In this document: positions 16,903-26,199 of the stretch, piece by piece
Layout: each line of letters starts with the position of its first letter
How positions within the stretch are numbered: the first letter of the stretch is position 1
Origin: Niallia endozanthoxylica
Lineage (GTDB): Bacteria > Bacillota > Bacilli > Bacillales > Cytobacillaceae
NCBI RefSeq assembly: GCF_008710145.1
Contig: NZ_VYKL01000014.1
Span: 62,001 to 126,000 of the forward strand
Length of the DNA: 64,000 bases
Reading direction: 5' to 3'
Translations under genes and position numbers: made by a program
The notes under the pieces: generated by a model
Databases searched by the model: none
What the model saw: only the letters and a program-made list of their open reading frames with translations
What the model was told of the DNA's origin: nothing

Positions 16903-18117
16903 TTATCTCACAGAACCATGCGGGTCAATAACAAACTTTCTTGCTACCCCGCTGTCAAAAGCTGCATAGGCATCAGGTGCTTCATCAAGTGAGATAAGGG
17001 TGGCATTGACTGCTTTTGCAATTTGAGCCCGTCCGTTTAGGATAGACATCATCAAATCACGGTGATACTTCATTACCGGAGTTTGGCCAGTTACAAATGT
17101 ATGAGCTTTTGCCCAGCCTAATCCAAAGCGGACTTTTAACGTGCCCTGTTTGGCATCAGCATCAATCGCACCTGGATCTCCTGTTACGTACAATCCAGGA
17201 ATACCTAACTGCCCGCCGGCACGGGTGACTTCCATAATGGAATTAAGTACTGTTGCTGGGGATTCGGTATGGTTCTTCCCATGACCATGTGCTTCAAAAC
17301 CGACACAATCAATGGCTGAATCGACTTCAGGTACACCGAGAATATGTTCAATTTGTTCACCTAAGCGATCATGCTCACTTAGATTTACGGTTTCACAGCC
17401 AAAGCTTCTTGCCTGAGCTAGGCGTTCAGCATTTAAATCACCAACAACCACAACAGATGCGCCTAACAATTGGGCTGAGTGAGCTGCTGCTAACCCAACT
17501 GGACCGGCACCTGCTACGTAAACCGTGGAACCTGGTTTTACTCCAGCAGAAACGGCACCATGGTAGCCTGTTGGGAAAATATCGGACAGCATTGTCAGAT
17601 CAAGAATTTTTTCCATTGCTTTGTCTTTATCAGGAAATTTCAGTAATTGGAAATCAGCATAAGGAACCATCACATATTCAGATTGACCGCCAACCCATCC
17701 GCCCATATCGACATAACCATAAGCTGAGCCGGGACGATCCGGATTGACATTTTCACAAATATGAGTATTTTGTTCTTTACAGCTGCGGCAGCGCCCGCAG
17801 GCAATGTTGAAAGGAACCGAAACCAGATCCCCTTTTTTGATAAATTCAACATCACGACCTACTTCAATCACTTCACCCGTTATTTCATGACCTAAAACCA
17901 GTCCTTCTGGAGCGGTCGTTCGTCCGCGCACCATATGCTGGTCACTTCCGCATATATTCGTTGTAACGACTTTGAGTATCACCCCATGTTCACACTTACG
18001 ACCAACATTTAAAGGATTGACACCAGGACCATCTCTTAGGATTAAATCAGGATAACTAATGTCCTCCACCGCTACACGTCCTTGACCTTTATATACTACC
18101 GCTCTATTACCCACCAT
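16903..18117 (-). CDS. fdhA: Glutathione-independent formaldehyde dehydrogenase (zinc, NAD-dependent)
   Basis: 404 residues. It is a medium-chain zinc dehydrogenase with the features of Pseudomonas-type FdhA: N-terminal MVGNRAVVYKGQGRVAVED, catalytic zinc in CGSDQHMVRGR and GHE, structural zinc cysteines in CGRCRSCKEQNTHIC, the family insert 'GYVDMGGWVGGQSEYVMVPY', and the NAD motif GAGPVG. It oxidises formaldehyde to formate without glutathione. I use the ATG at 18117 because GAGGTGG lies 6 bases before it. It is probably the first gene of the TRAP/aldehyde dehydrogenase operon and is driven by the operator-bearing promoter at 18255-18310. The presence of this enzyme suggests that the pathway releases formaldehyde, for example from methoxy or hydroxymethyl groups. 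Confidence 0.9.
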   Translation of the reverse strand: MVGNRAVVYKGQGRVAVEDISYPDLILRDGPGVNPLNVGRKCEHGVILKVVTTNICGSDQHMVRGRTTAPEGLVLGHEITGEVIEVGRDVEFIKKGDLVSVPFNIACGRCRSCKEQNTHICENVNPDRPGSAYGYVDMGGWVGGQSEYVMVPYADFQLLKFPDKDKAMEKILDLTMLSDIFPTGYHGAVSAGVKPGSTVYVAGAGPVGLAAAHSAQLLGASVVVVGDLNAERLAQARSFGCETVNLSEHDRLGEQIEHILGVPEVDSAIDCVGFEAHGHGKNHTESPATVLNSIMEVTRAGGQLGIPGLYVTGDPGAIDADAKQGTLKVRFGLGWAKAHTFVTGQTPVMKYHRDLMMSILNGRAQIAKAVNATLISLDEAPDAYAAFDSGVARKFVIDPHGSVR

Positions 18118-18254
18118 GTTTATCCACCTCATTATTATTTTCTTTGAATCTAGTTATTTAGAAATCTTCTATTAAAAAAGAAAAAATTCATATACCCTTA
18201 GAGGGTTACCTTTTTTTAGTACGACCTCCTTTTTGAACTATAATGAGCTCTTAT

Positions 18255-18310
18255 TTGTTGAACAATATTGCTCATAATTTTAGTATAATTTTGGAATATT
18301 TGATTGTCAA
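18255..18310 (-). promoter_or_regulatory. SigA promoter with GntR-type operator for the fdhA-TRAP operon
   Basis: On the minus strand: -35 TTGACA (18305-18310), 17-base spacer, -10 TATACT (18282-18287). Downstream at about +6 to +21 lies the palindromic TTGTTCAACAA within CAATATTGTTCAACAA (18255-18270). The same arrangement, with the same 17-base offset from -10 to palindrome, recurs at 25504-25564 and 28288-28343. Confidence 0.75.
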
Positions 18311-18380
18311 TATATATTTTTTCAATTGTTAGAATATTAAAATATTTTATAAAAAACGATCTCCACTCTTCCTTTTTCAA

Positions 18381-19025
18381 TTAAACTAAATAAGTATAGT
18401 TATCCTGTATTAATTCCCGAATATTCATTATATGTTTTTTTACAGCTTCCTCACATTTGACTGGATCCCTGCTCTGTAAAGCTTTTAAAATCGCTTCATG
18501 CTCTTTAATCGAAAGATCCTTTCTGCCAGGGACCAAAATCGTTCGAAAATAGGATCGATTAAGCTGTGTTTTAATAGTATTAATCATTTTAACAGCTTCC
18601 GGATTGTTCGAAGCCTGATAAATAATTTGATGAAACAGACGATTTTTCTTTGAATATTCATCAAAACGGTTCTCTTGTATTAACGTACTCATTTCAGAAA
18701 AAAGTTCTTCCAATCGTACTAAATCATTGTCCATAATGTTTAATGCCGCTTTTCTGCCAATTAACCCTTCCAATACTTCACGCATTTCTAAATAATTCAT
18801 CATTTCTTCCAATGTGAACGACTTGATGGTGGCCCCTTTATTCATTTCAACCGTTACTAAATTTTCTTTTTCCAGCATCATTAGAGCCTTTTTGACCGTA
18901 CTTCTACTCACATTAATGTCTTCAGCCAATTTATTTTCTGTTAATTTTTGAGATGGTTTAAAAACACCATTTAAAATTCTCTCTTTAATATATTCATAGG
19001 CTATTTCCATTTGTGTTACGGCCAT
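18381..19025 (-). CDS. GntR-family transcriptional regulator, FCD subfamily
   Basis: 214 residues. The N-terminal winged helix (AYEYIKERILNGVFKPSQKL, then SRSTVKKALMMLEKENLV) is followed by an all-helical FCD ligand domain from about residue 75, with metal-ligand-type Asp/His residues (FHQIIYQAS, KEHEAILKAL). It is a close paralogue of the regulator at 28561-29202, sharing an almost identical DNA-binding part, so both may bind the CAATATTGTT-type operators nearby. It is probably a repressor released by a pathway acid. The ATG has a G-rich ribosome site. It sits between the fdhA and MFS genes on the same strand. Confidence 0.88.
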   Translation of the reverse strand: MAVTQMEIAYEYIKERILNGVFKPSQKLTENKLAEDINVSRSTVKKALMMLEKENLVTVEMNKGATIKSFTLEEMMNYLEMREVLEGLIGRKAALNIMDNDLVRLEELFSEMSTLIQENRFDEYSKKNRLFHQIIYQASNNPEAVKMINTIKTQLNRSYFRTILVPGRKDLSIKEHEAILKALQSRDPVKCEEAVKKHIMNIRELIQDNYTYLV

Positions 19026-19199
19026 AATACCCCCCCTTCCCCTTTACAGGATGAACATTTTCTTTCTATCTCTACTATCCGCATGTTTAAAAAAGAGGGC
19101 TGTAACAGCCGCTCCTTTATTTAAATTTGAATATTCCGAAAATTAATTTTAGATATAGAGTATTTGGTTTATACATAGACATATTTTTGTTTAGTATTT

Positions 19200-20579
19200 C
19201 TAGCTGGATATGGATCTCCTTTTGATAACAGATGATGATCCATTTATATCGTTTTCTTCCATCACTTTGTCAAAAGACGCATACTTTTCTTGAACCAGCA
19301 GGTAACCAAGAGATACAAGAATACATGGTACCGCAAACAAAGCAAATGCAAATTTAGTATCAATACCTGTTGTAATTAGCATAGCGATTAACGTTGGTGC
19401 AAGAATGGAACCAATACGTCCCACAGCCAGCGAGTATCCTGATCCGGTTGCGCGTATTTCACGAGGGTAGTACTCAGCAATGTATGGATTTGCTAAGTTC
19501 ATACCTCCAAATGTACCTACACCTGCAAGAAAAATCAAAATGTATACAAAAGCAATATTTGACGTAAGACTCATGCCTATAAACGCAACAATACCCAGGG
19601 CAAATGAAGTAACTAGGACCCTCTTATGTCCTATTTTGTTAGCAAAGTAACCCCCTGCCAAAGTTCCGATGATTTGACCAAAACTAACCACCATATTAAA
19701 TGACAAGCTTGATTTCATACTAAAACCTGCATCTTGCATTAATTTTGGCAGCCATGTGTTTAGCCCGTATACGATCATCATTGTACAAAATACAGCCATC
19801 CAAAAAGCAATTGTGCTGAATGCCCTATTGTTGGTAAACAGCTTTTTAACCGGAAAGCCTTGACTTTCTTTTGCCGCCATTTCTAGCTTATAATCATCTG
19901 TTTCTTTAAAATCTCCGTCTGGTTTTACTTTATTAAGGATTTCTACCACTTTTCCAATCTGTTTTTTAGCTAAATAATAAGACAGTGATTCAGGAAAGTA
20001 TTTAATAAATAGAGGGATTGTCAGCAAAGGAATTCCGCCGATATAATACAATATCCTCCAGTTTGTCTGTTGAATCAAAAACATTCCAATTAATGATGCT
20101 AAAATACCACCTAATGCATAGCCAATATAAATCGATCCTACAAGGATAGGACGGTTCTTTTTCGGTGAATACTCTGTCATAAGGGAAATACAGTTCGGCA
20201 TCAATCCTCCCATTCCAATGGCAGATATAAAGCGCATAACCGTAAACCAAATAAGATTAGGAGAGAATCCAGCTGCTAACGTAAAGGCACTGAACAAAAA
20301 CATACATAGTACAATGGCATTTTTACGACCAAATTTATCAGCCAATGGAGATAGTACGAGTGCCCCTAACATCATACCAATTAATGAATAGCTTCCCACC
20401 GCTCCTGCCTGCATTGGGGTTAAATTCCATTCTGCCATCATCGATGACAATCCAACACCATACATAGCAATATCATATCCATCAAAACCGATGAGATAAA
20501 AACACCAGACAAAAACCAATAAATGAAAGCGGTTAAATTTACTAGCAGATACAACATCTTGTGCATCAATTGTACGCAT
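19200..20579 (-). CDS. MFS transporter, aromatic acid:H+ symporter (AAHS) type
   Basis: 459 residues with 12 hydrophobic segments. The AAHS hallmark DGYDIAMYG in the first span, 'GALVLSPLADKFGRKNA' in loop 2/3 and 'EYYPREIRATGSGYSLAVGR' in the C-terminal half match the PcaK/BenK/MhpT group, which import aromatic acids with protons. It follows the lower-pathway SDR on the same strand across a hairpin repeat. It is the likely uptake carrier for the substrate of the Rieske/LigB pathway. Confidence 0.9.
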   Translation of the reverse strand: MRTIDAQDVVSASKFNRFHLLVFVWCFYLIGFDGYDIAMYGVGLSSMMAEWNLTPMQAGAVGSYSLIGMMLGALVLSPLADKFGRKNAIVLCMFLFSAFTLAAGFSPNLIWFTVMRFISAIGMGGLMPNCISLMTEYSPKKNRPILVGSIYIGYALGGILASLIGMFLIQQTNWRILYYIGGIPLLTIPLFIKYFPESLSYYLAKKQIGKVVEILNKVKPDGDFKETDDYKLEMAAKESQGFPVKKLFTNNRAFSTIAFWMAVFCTMMIVYGLNTWLPKLMQDAGFSMKSSLSFNMVVSFGQIIGTLAGGYFANKIGHKRVLVTSFALGIVAFIGMSLTSNIAFVYILIFLAGVGTFGGMNLANPYIAEYYPREIRATGSGYSLAVGRIGSILAPTLIAMLITTGIDTKFAFALFAVPCILVSLGYLLVQEKYASFDKVMEENDINGSSSVIKRRSISS

Positions 20580-20616
20580 GCCTATTACTCCCTTTATTTA
20601 TGTATGATTAAAATGA

Positions 20617-20717
20617 AAAGAGGCTGTCTCAAATGTCTGGCACCACTATACACTATTAAACAGTAAAATTTACTCATAATAATCATTGTAAGTGTCAGAC
20701 GCTCTAACAGCCTCTTT
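20617..20717. repeat. Long imperfect inverted repeat between SDR and MFS genes
   Basis: Outer arms AAAGAGGCTGT/ACAGCCTCTTT (20617-20627, 20707-20717) and inner arms GTCTGGCAC/GTGTCAGAC (20635-20643, 20692-20700), separated by a 48-base loop. It could be a MITE-like relic or an RNA structure that lowers read-through from SDR to MFS. Confidence 0.55.
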
Positions 20718-20803
20718 AGTCAGGAAATCTCATGAAAATTTATTATATTAGCTCTACCGATTCAAAAATCGATTATTCCTTGATGATTTATTTCACTCCA
20801 TTA

Positions 20804-21565
20804 CTAAATCATTAAGCTGCCGCCGTTTACATCTAAGACAGCACCATTTACATAACTGGCTCTATCTGAAACAAGATACACTACTGCATCAGCCACTTCG
20901 TCCGGCTGACCGATTCTCCTGAGCGGTGTCCTTAATGCAGCTTGTCGGCTTAATTCTTTATCAACACTCTGAGTCATTGGTGTATCAATCCTGCCTGGTA
21001 CGACCACATTCACTCGAATGCCATTAGGACCATATTCACCAGCAAGCTTGCGGCTTAACCCTAAAAGTCCAGCTTTACTCGCTGCATAATGGGCGGATGT
21101 TACAGGGCTAAAGGTTCTAGATGCTTGTGAACAAATATTAACAATAGAACCTTGACCTTGTTCAACCATCATTTCTAAAGAAGCCTGGCTGCAAAGAAAC
21201 GCACCGTTTAAATTGATGGCAATCACTCTATTCCAATCTTCAAATGTGATATCTTTAAAGGGAATCGCACCATTCGGACCTTTTGGTGAGATCCCCGCAT
21301 TATTAACCAATATATCCACTTTATTGAATCGCTCTTTTATTTTTTCTTTCGCTTCGGATACCAACTGTGGATCTGATATGTCGATTGGAAGAGCCAACAC
21401 GTCAATATCGAACGTTTTTAGTTTCTCTGATAGCTTATTTAAAGCTTCCTTGTTTATATCACTTAAAACAAGATGGCTTCCTTGCTGGGCCAACTTTTCA
21501 CTGATAGATTGCCCGATGCCGCCAGCTGCTCCTGTTACCCAGCTAACCTTATGCTTCAGTTCCAT
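20804..21565 (-). CDS. Short-chain dehydrogenase, possible cis-dihydrodiol dehydrogenase
   Basis: 253 residues. TGAAGGIG is the nucleotide site, NNAGISPKGP the NNAG motif, and Ser with YAASK the catalytic set; the end is VNGGSLMI. The start ATG abuts the stop of the aldolase gene with no gap, so translation is coupled. In an operon with a Rieske dioxygenase and a ring-cleavage enzyme, re-aromatisation of a cis-dihydrodiol is the most economical role. Oxidation of a side-chain alcohol is the alternative. Confidence 0.85.
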   Translation of the reverse strand: MELKHKVSWVTGAAGGIGQSISEKLAQQGSHLVLSDINKEALNKLSEKLKTFDIDVLALPIDISDPQLVSEAKEKIKERFNKVDILVNNAGISPKGPNGAIPFKDITFEDWNRVIAINLNGAFLCSQASLEMMVEQGQGSIVNICSQASRTFSPVTSAHYAASKAGLLGLSRKLAGEYGPNGIRVNVVVPGRIDTPMTQSVDKELSRQAALRTPLRRIGQPDEVADAVVYLVSDRASYVNGAVLDVNGGSLMI

Positions 21566-22267
21566 TTAGGACTCCACCTTCACAGTATCTTTATCAACGT
21601 AAGTGACACCTAAATTTTGTAATTTTTCACGAAGCCCATAAATATCTAACCCAAGCTCCCCTTTTGCAAGACGTTGTCTAACGATTGCTTCACGATCTTC
21701 ACGTGCTTGTGCAGCTTGTGCTACTTTTTCGACATCCTCTTTAGGTACTATTACGACACCATCACGATCCCCAATAATAACATCACCTGGGTTTACAATG
21801 GCACCTGCACATACAACTGGAATATTTACGGAACCTGGAGTTGCTTTAACTGTGCCCTTCGCAGAGATCGCTTTTGACCAGACTGGAAATTTCATCTTCG
21901 TTAATTCCGTTGTATCACGTACCCCTGCATCAATAATTAAACCTTCCACACCTCTTGATTGTGCGGATACTCCAAGGAGGTCTCCGAACATTCCATCCGT
22001 ATTATCAGAAGTGACTGTCACTACAAGAACATCGCCTGGTTGACACATTTCAATTGCCGCATGAATCATCAAGTTATCACCTGGATGAGCGGAAACGGTA
22101 ACCGCTGTTCCACATACCTTAGCAGTATCGTAGATAGGGCGAAGGTACGGGTTCATTAAACCGGTACGTCCCATTGCTTCATGAACAGTCGCTGTTCCAA
22201 ATGATTTTAACCTTTCAATGGTATTCTGATCTGGCCGCTCGATATTTTTTATAATGACATGACTCAT
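21566..22267 (-). CDS. galC: 4-carboxy-4-hydroxy-2-oxoadipate aldolase/oxaloacetate decarboxylase (GalC/LigK-like, RraA fold)
   Basis: 233 residues, the size of CHA aldolases (class II, metal-dependent, RraA-like fold). The signature pieces are DLLGVSAQSRGVEGLIIDAG with VRD soon after, the G-D-x(20)-R-D metal/substrate site, and a C-terminal 'DGVVIVPKEDVEKV'. It splits 4-carboxy-4-hydroxy-2-oxoadipate into pyruvate and oxaloacetate, the last step of the gallate and protocatechuate 4,5-cleavage routes. It overlaps the GalB-like gene by four bases, which strongly supports this assignment, because the GalB product is the GalC substrate. Confidence 0.85.
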   Translation of the reverse strand: MSHVIIKNIERPDQNTIERLKSFGTATVHEAMGRTGLMNPYLRPIYDTAKVCGTAVTVSAHPGDNLMIHAAIEMCQPGDVLVVTVTSDNTDGMFGDLLGVSAQSRGVEGLIIDAGVRDTTELTKMKFPVWSKAISAKGTVKATPGSVNIPVVCAGAIVNPGDVIIGDRDGVVIVPKEDVEKVAQAAQAREDREAIVRQRLAKGELGLDIYGLREKLQNLGVTYVDKDTVKVES

Positions 22268-23004
22268 ACTAGTGTACCTCCTACAGTTGGAAAATGACGT
22301 TGATAGGCTTCCGCATACGTGATCTTACTGCCTGAAAGACTAATGGCACTGCCGATATTACGGCCAGCTTGCATCCCGCGGCGCTTCGCTAATTCTGAAT
22401 AGTACTCCCATAAATGTTCTTGTGCATTCATACATTCCATCGCTTTACGCTTACGATCAAATACAGAACTAATATCTAAAAAGGCATTCGGTTTAAAATC
22501 ACATTGTTCTGGTTGATGCGGCTCAAATGAGAAGACTTGAGGTGCTCCTAATATACCGTGTTCTGAAGGATAACCTTCTGCTTGAGCAAGAACGCGGCAT
22601 TCTAGAACAAATTCTGCTGTTCGCTTATGGTCAAAATTATATGGATCTTCAAGTGAATGTGTCAGAATGATTTCTGGTTGATGTTCTCTAAATTCATTCA
22701 CAACAATATCCTGTAATTCTTTTGTTATTTGTAAAGGATAATCCCCAGCGTCTAAAAATCGAATTTCGGCACCTAAAATTCTTGCTGCTTCTTCTGACTC
22801 TGCGCGGCGTTTGGCCTTAATTTCTTCTAGTGTTTTTCCATCTTTCCATAAACGGGCAGACTCTCCACGTTCGCCAAAAGATAAACAGATGACACGTACT
22901 TGATACCCTAGATCATGATATAGAGCGATTGCCCCGCCGCTGCGCCAAATAAAATCTGCTGAATGTGCACTTACAACTGTAATTGTTTTTTGTTTATTAG
23001 ACAT
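22264..23004 (-). CDS. galB: 4-oxalomesaconate hydratase, PIG-L deacetylase fold (GalB-like)
   Basis: 246 residues of the PIG-L/LmbE metal-enzyme family. AHSADF in place of the usual HPDD, and HSLEDPYNFDHKRT with two metal histidines, are the features seen in GalB of Pseudomonas. That enzyme hydrates 4-oxalomesaconate to 4-carboxy-4-hydroxy-2-oxoadipate. The four-base overlap with the downstream GalC-like aldolase and the LigB-type ring-cleavage gene two genes upstream make the hydratase role far likelier than sugar deacetylation. Confidence 0.82.
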   Translation of the reverse strand: MSNKQKTITVVSAHSADFIWRSGGAIALYHDLGYQVRVICLSFGERGESARLWKDGKTLEEIKAKRRAESEEAARILGAEIRFLDAGDYPLQITKELQDIVVNEFREHQPEIILTHSLEDPYNFDHKRTAEFVLECRVLAQAEGYPSEHGILGAPQVFSFEPHQPEQCDFKPNAFLDISSVFDRKRKAMECMNAQEHLWEYYSELAKRRGMQAGRNIGSAISLSGSKITYAEAYQRHFPTVGGTLV

Positions 23005-23089
23005 GATTTATTTCCCCTTTGGCATATTATTTAAATTTTCGGAATTTAATTCAAATACCAATTATAATGATAAGTATACTTATATTTGA

Positions 23090-23917
23090 TTATGAGCTTT
23101 TTAAGGTTTCTAAATCAGCATGTTTTTGTATAAACTGTATGACTAGTTTAGTAAATTCTTGCGGAGCCTCACTAGGAAGAAAATGTCCATATGGCAATAC
23201 AGCCATTTCGGCATTTGGAATAAGTGAACGGACCTTCTCACCCATAGTTAAGTCATTTATTTGATCCTCTGATCCCCATACTACCAAGGTCGGTACCTTA
23301 ACATGAGGCAATCTTCTTTGAAGATTATATCTAGCCCTATGTAAAGGTTGATTCATATGATTTAAGATTTTTTGATATGCTTCAACTGCACCGGTTATTT
23401 TTGTACGTTCATACCATTTTTGAGCTGTTTCTTCTATATTAATGCTTCCTGGTTCAGTGGTTTGCTTAACATGTTGTAAAATCTCTTCGTATGAAGGCGG
23501 AGTGAAAGCAGTCATTGTTGATAAGGTTCGAGTTGATATTCCGCCATTTCCTACTAATGTTAGTGTACGAACACGTTCAGGACTTTCATAACCAAAAAGA
23601 GCTGCCACCCATCCGCCCATGGAATGACCTACAATGTGTGTGGACGAAACCCCGATTGCGTCCTGAAATTCCCTTACAAAATCCGCTAGATACGAAAACG
23701 AATACTCTACAGGAAGCCGGTCTCCGTTACCCCATCCTACAAAATCTGGAGCGTACACATGAAAATACTTGCTAAGTTCTTCTACATTTTTTAACCAATA
23801 ATCGCCCCCTGTGTAGAAACCAACCCCGTGAAGCAGAATCAGAGGCTCACCCTGACCTGCTTCTAAGTAATAAGTTGTACCGTGACTTAATTGAATCTGG
23901 TTTTCTTTAATCTCCAT
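23090..23917 (-). CDS. Alpha/beta hydrolase, meta-cleavage-product-hydrolase-like
   Basis: 275 residues. LLHGVGFYTGG is the oxyanion-hole loop, GHSMGGWVA carries the nucleophile Ser, VVWGSEDQIND the catalytic Asp, and PYGHFLPSE the His. This is the full triad of the MhpC/BphD-type family, which cleave C-C bonds in ring-fission products; many esterases share it. It lies between the LigB-type dioxygenase and the GalB-like hydratase. If the ring-fission product has an acyl side group, this enzyme could remove it; otherwise an ester or lactone hydrolysis is possible. Confidence 0.85.
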   Translation of the reverse strand: MEIKENQIQLSHGTTYYLEAGQGEPLILLHGVGFYTGGDYWLKNVEELSKYFHVYAPDFVGWGNGDRLPVEYSFSYLADFVREFQDAIGVSSTHIVGHSMGGWVAALFGYESPERVRTLTLVGNGGISTRTLSTMTAFTPPSYEEILQHVKQTTEPGSINIEETAQKWYERTKITGAVEAYQKILNHMNQPLHRARYNLQRRLPHVKVPTLVVWGSEDQINDLTMGEKVRSLIPNAEMAVLPYGHFLPSEAPQEFTKLVIQFIQKHADLETLKSS

Positions 23918-23996
23918 CTTAATCCTCCTTTTCTAGTATTCTTGTCTATTTATCTTAAGATAAATAGAGTTTTCTATAGAACTTAAATTGTTCCAA

Positions 23997-24959
23997 TTAC
24001 TTCCAGACTGCAAATGTCATTCCTACTCCTGTACCGGCTGGTGAACGGTAACCTGCAACATATTCTAAATATTCTACTTTCTTATCTTCTAATGCTCCCG
24101 CTGCAACAATCCAATTCAAAATCTCTCCAGAGGCTCCCTCTAACTTTTCTCTCGGAATGGACTTAAGAACTTCCTCGTCTCCTCTTTTTAAACCATCGAT
24201 CACCACTTCATCCAGTTTTTCATCTAGTTTAAAATGGCTTAGTCCTCCGGAACCAATGATTACAACACGTTTATCTTCTCCCCAAGATTCAATGGCCTTT
24301 CTCAGGGCTTTTCCAAATTCGTAGCAACGAGCTGGTGTCGGCTTATTTGGCGGGAAGAAACAGTTAACGAAAATCGGAACCATTGGGATTGTTTTATTAG
24401 ATAGAAGACGTCTTCTTACAAAGGTATAAGCATGACCGATTGAACGCCCTTCAACTTGTGTTGTACTCTGAGAAACATCAAATCCATCTAGCATCATTTG
24501 TTCAATGATATGATTTCCAAGTCCACTTTCTGTTGGATAAATATCCGTGTTTTCTGTAGTATGCCATGCCCAAATGACAGGACGTAACGATGGATGAAGA
24601 TCATCTAATTTTACAGGAAAATCTTTCAATTCTGTTCCATTGAACACTCCAAAGGTTGGCTTCGCTTCATTCATAAACAGTTCTTCCTGATCATCTCCAA
24701 TGACAACTAAAATATCAGGATCTGCGGCAAGGATTTCTTTGTTAAGATGATTGACAGCTGCATTACACATTTCGTATTTTTCTTGCCAAAGTTTTGGGTC
24801 TAAATGTTCTTCAAGTGTTGCAGCCAGTTCCTGTGAACGTTCTTCAAAATTTGTCTCAGGATTTAAACGATCCCTATCTGCATGCATGGACCAAACTTCC
24901 GCTGGACTGCTAACTTGAGGACTATGTGACGAACCAATCCCTAGTACAATTTTTGCCAT
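23997..24959 (-). CDS. Class III extradiol ring-cleavage dioxygenase (LigB family)
   Basis: 320 residues. GIGSSHSPQ at the N-terminus (metal His), DDQEELF in the middle, the 'VNCFFPPNKPTPARCYEFG' stretch, GSGGLSHF with the conserved catalytic-type His, and YRSPAGTGVGMTFAVWK at the end fit the LigB/gallate/3-O-methylgallate dioxygenase group, which use non-haem Fe(II) to open a catechol-type ring next to the hydroxyls. It lacks the extra C-terminal LigA-like domain of the about 420-residue gallate dioxygenases. The GalB/GalC pair downstream says that the product enters the 4-oxalomesaconate route, so a gallate-, methylgallate- or protocatechuate-like substrate is inferred. Confidence 0.85.
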   Translation of the reverse strand: MAKIVLGIGSSHSPQVSSPAEVWSMHADRDRLNPETNFEERSQELAATLEEHLDPKLWQEKYEMCNAAVNHLNKEILAADPDILVVIGDDQEELFMNEAKPTFGVFNGTELKDFPVKLDDLHPSLRPVIWAWHTTENTDIYPTESGLGNHIIEQMMLDGFDVSQSTTQVEGRSIGHAYTFVRRRLLSNKTIPMVPIFVNCFFPPNKPTPARCYEFGKALRKAIESWGEDKRVVIIGSGGLSHFKLDEKLDEVVIDGLKRGDEEVLKSIPREKLEGASGEILNWIVAAGALEDKKVEYLEYVAGYRSPAGTGVGMTFAVWK

Positions 24960-25045
24960 TTAAACCTCTCCTTTTTACCTTTATATTTATTAAAATAATT
25001 TATTCGTTATCTTCTAGGCACGTTTTCTATCATTAGAAATAACTG

Positions 25046-25435
25046 TCATTCAGGTAAAACCGCGATAATCTCCAATTGTACAACTGCTCCTTGTCTTAAC
25101 TGGGTCACTTTAGAATGTCGAGCCGGTCTGCTTTCGGGATCTGGAAACATTTTGATCCACTCTTCATTAACTAAATCTCGAATGCTTTCATCCTGAACTA
25201 ATACGGTCACTTTCCCGATATGTTCTGGACTCCCGCCCGCAACTTCCATAAAACTGCGAACGTTTTGAAAAACATACTTTACTTGTTCTGCAGAATCCTC
25301 TGGAATCAACCCTGTCGCAGGATTATTACCAGCAATGGCTGAGGAAAAAACCATATTGCCCAATTTAGAACCCAATGGAATGGGTGTGTTACCATGAGCT
25401 ACCCCTTCAATTTCAATACTTTTACGATAAGTCAT
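25046..25435 (-). CDS. RidA-family protein (enamine/imine deaminase or 2-aminomuconate deaminase-like)
   Basis: 129 residues with the RidA core: 'GNMVFSSAIAGNNPATGLIP', then QVKYVFQNVRSFMEVAGGSP, the VLVQDESIRDLVNEEW segment and the near-C-terminal SRPARHSKVTQL with the conserved Arg that holds the carboxylate. RidA proteins release ammonia from reactive enamines; members in aromatic operons deaminate 2-aminomuconate-type acids. It is the first gene after the operator-bearing promoter at 25504-25564 and leads into the LigB-type dioxygenase. A nitrogen-bearing substrate is possible but unproven. Confidence 0.88.
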   Translation of the reverse strand: MTYRKSIEIEGVAHGNTPIPLGSKLGNMVFSSAIAGNNPATGLIPEDSAEQVKYVFQNVRSFMEVAGGSPEHIGKVTVLVQDESIRDLVNEEWIKMFPDPESRPARHSKVTQLRQGAVVQLEIIAVLPE

Positions 25436-25503
25436 TTCGTCACCTCATTCGCTTCACTCTTTATCACTTTCACTCATTTATAAGTTGTCCTCTTAAATGA
25501 GTT

Positions 25504-25564
25504 CAATATTGTTTAACAATTTTGTTTATAAATTTAGTATATTTTCTAATCACTAATCTGTCAA
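25504..25564 (-). promoter_or_regulatory. SigA promoter with GntR-type operator for the RidA-LigB-hydrolase-GalB-GalC-SDR operon
   Basis: On the minus strand: -35 TTGACA (25559-25564), 17-base spacer, -10 TATACT (25536-25541). Operator TTGTTAAACAA (25509-25519) lies inside a longer CAATATTGTTTAACAAT (plus strand, 25504-25520). Spacing from -10 to operator is the same as at 18255-18310. Confidence 0.78.
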
Positions 25565-25611
25565 TGAATAATATTTAAAATTTTCTAAAAATTTTATTGA
25601 AAATAACATGC

Positions 25612-25647
25612 TTGAGAGAAGAATCACATCATGATTTCACCTCTCAA
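25612..25647 (-). terminator. Hairpin after the Rieske beta-subunit gene
   Basis: Outer TTGAGAG/CTCTCAA with an inner AATCA/TGATT stem, 31 bases past the beta-subunit stop. The T-tract is weak, so partial termination is likely. Confidence 0.5.
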
Positions 25648-25677
25648 AAGCAGTTATATCAAGAGTTAAACAAAAAT

Positions 25678-26199
25678 TTATAAAAACGTGGTTAGATTCA
25701 TAACAGTTAAGATAGATTGGTCAGGGTAAATGCATCGTGAGGCAATTTTCCACTCTCCGTCGACTTTACGCAGAACATCTATACGCTCACCAAAGATTTC
25801 TTCTGCTTGATGATCCGTACCTCTACTTCGTTTTGTTAAAAAATAGCTGTTTACATTAATTTCATTGTTCTTTAATCCTGGTTCAAGCACAATATTAGAA
25901 ACAAAATGGCGGGTGTGTAACGGTGGATCTTCTGCCCACGCTGAAGTCGTTCCAAATCTTCGTACACGCGTTGTTAAAGATTTCTTACTTTCTTCAAAAT
26001 AGGTCATAGCATCGTCTTTACCTGTCAAATCTTTTGATTCTCTTGTCACACGTACTGGCATTCGATAAACGATGTCATCAGTTAGTAATTCCAGCCAATC
26101 CTCATATTTTCGAGAGTCTAATAATCGCGCTTCCTTATTAAGCAAATTAGTAATGTCATAGAGTAAGTCCATGTTTAACTTGATCTCTTGTACTTCCAT
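25678..26199 (-). CDS. Rieske aromatic-ring-hydroxylating dioxygenase, beta (small) subunit
   Basis: About 173 residues with the ring_hydroxyl_B/NTF2-type cone fold. 'NKEARLLDSRKYEDWLELLT' is the usual opening helix (E-x-LLD-x-R-x-x-x-W), followed by DDIVYRMPVRVTRE, a long strand pair and the final 'EWKIASRCIYPDQS'. It pairs with the alpha subunit encoded 50 bases upstream, as in alpha3beta3 oxygenases. I choose the ATG at 26199, which has GAGGAG 7 bases upstream; a TTG two codons earlier sits too close to that site. Confidence 0.88.
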   Translation of the reverse strand: MEVQEIKLNMDLLYDITNLLNKEARLLDSRKYEDWLELLTDDIVYRMPVRVTRESKDLTGKDDAMTYFEESKKSLTTRVRRFGTTSAWAEDPPLHTRHFVSNIVLEPGLKNNEINVNSYFLTKRSRGTDHQAEEIFGERIDVLRKVDGEWKIASRCIYPDQSILTVMNLTTFL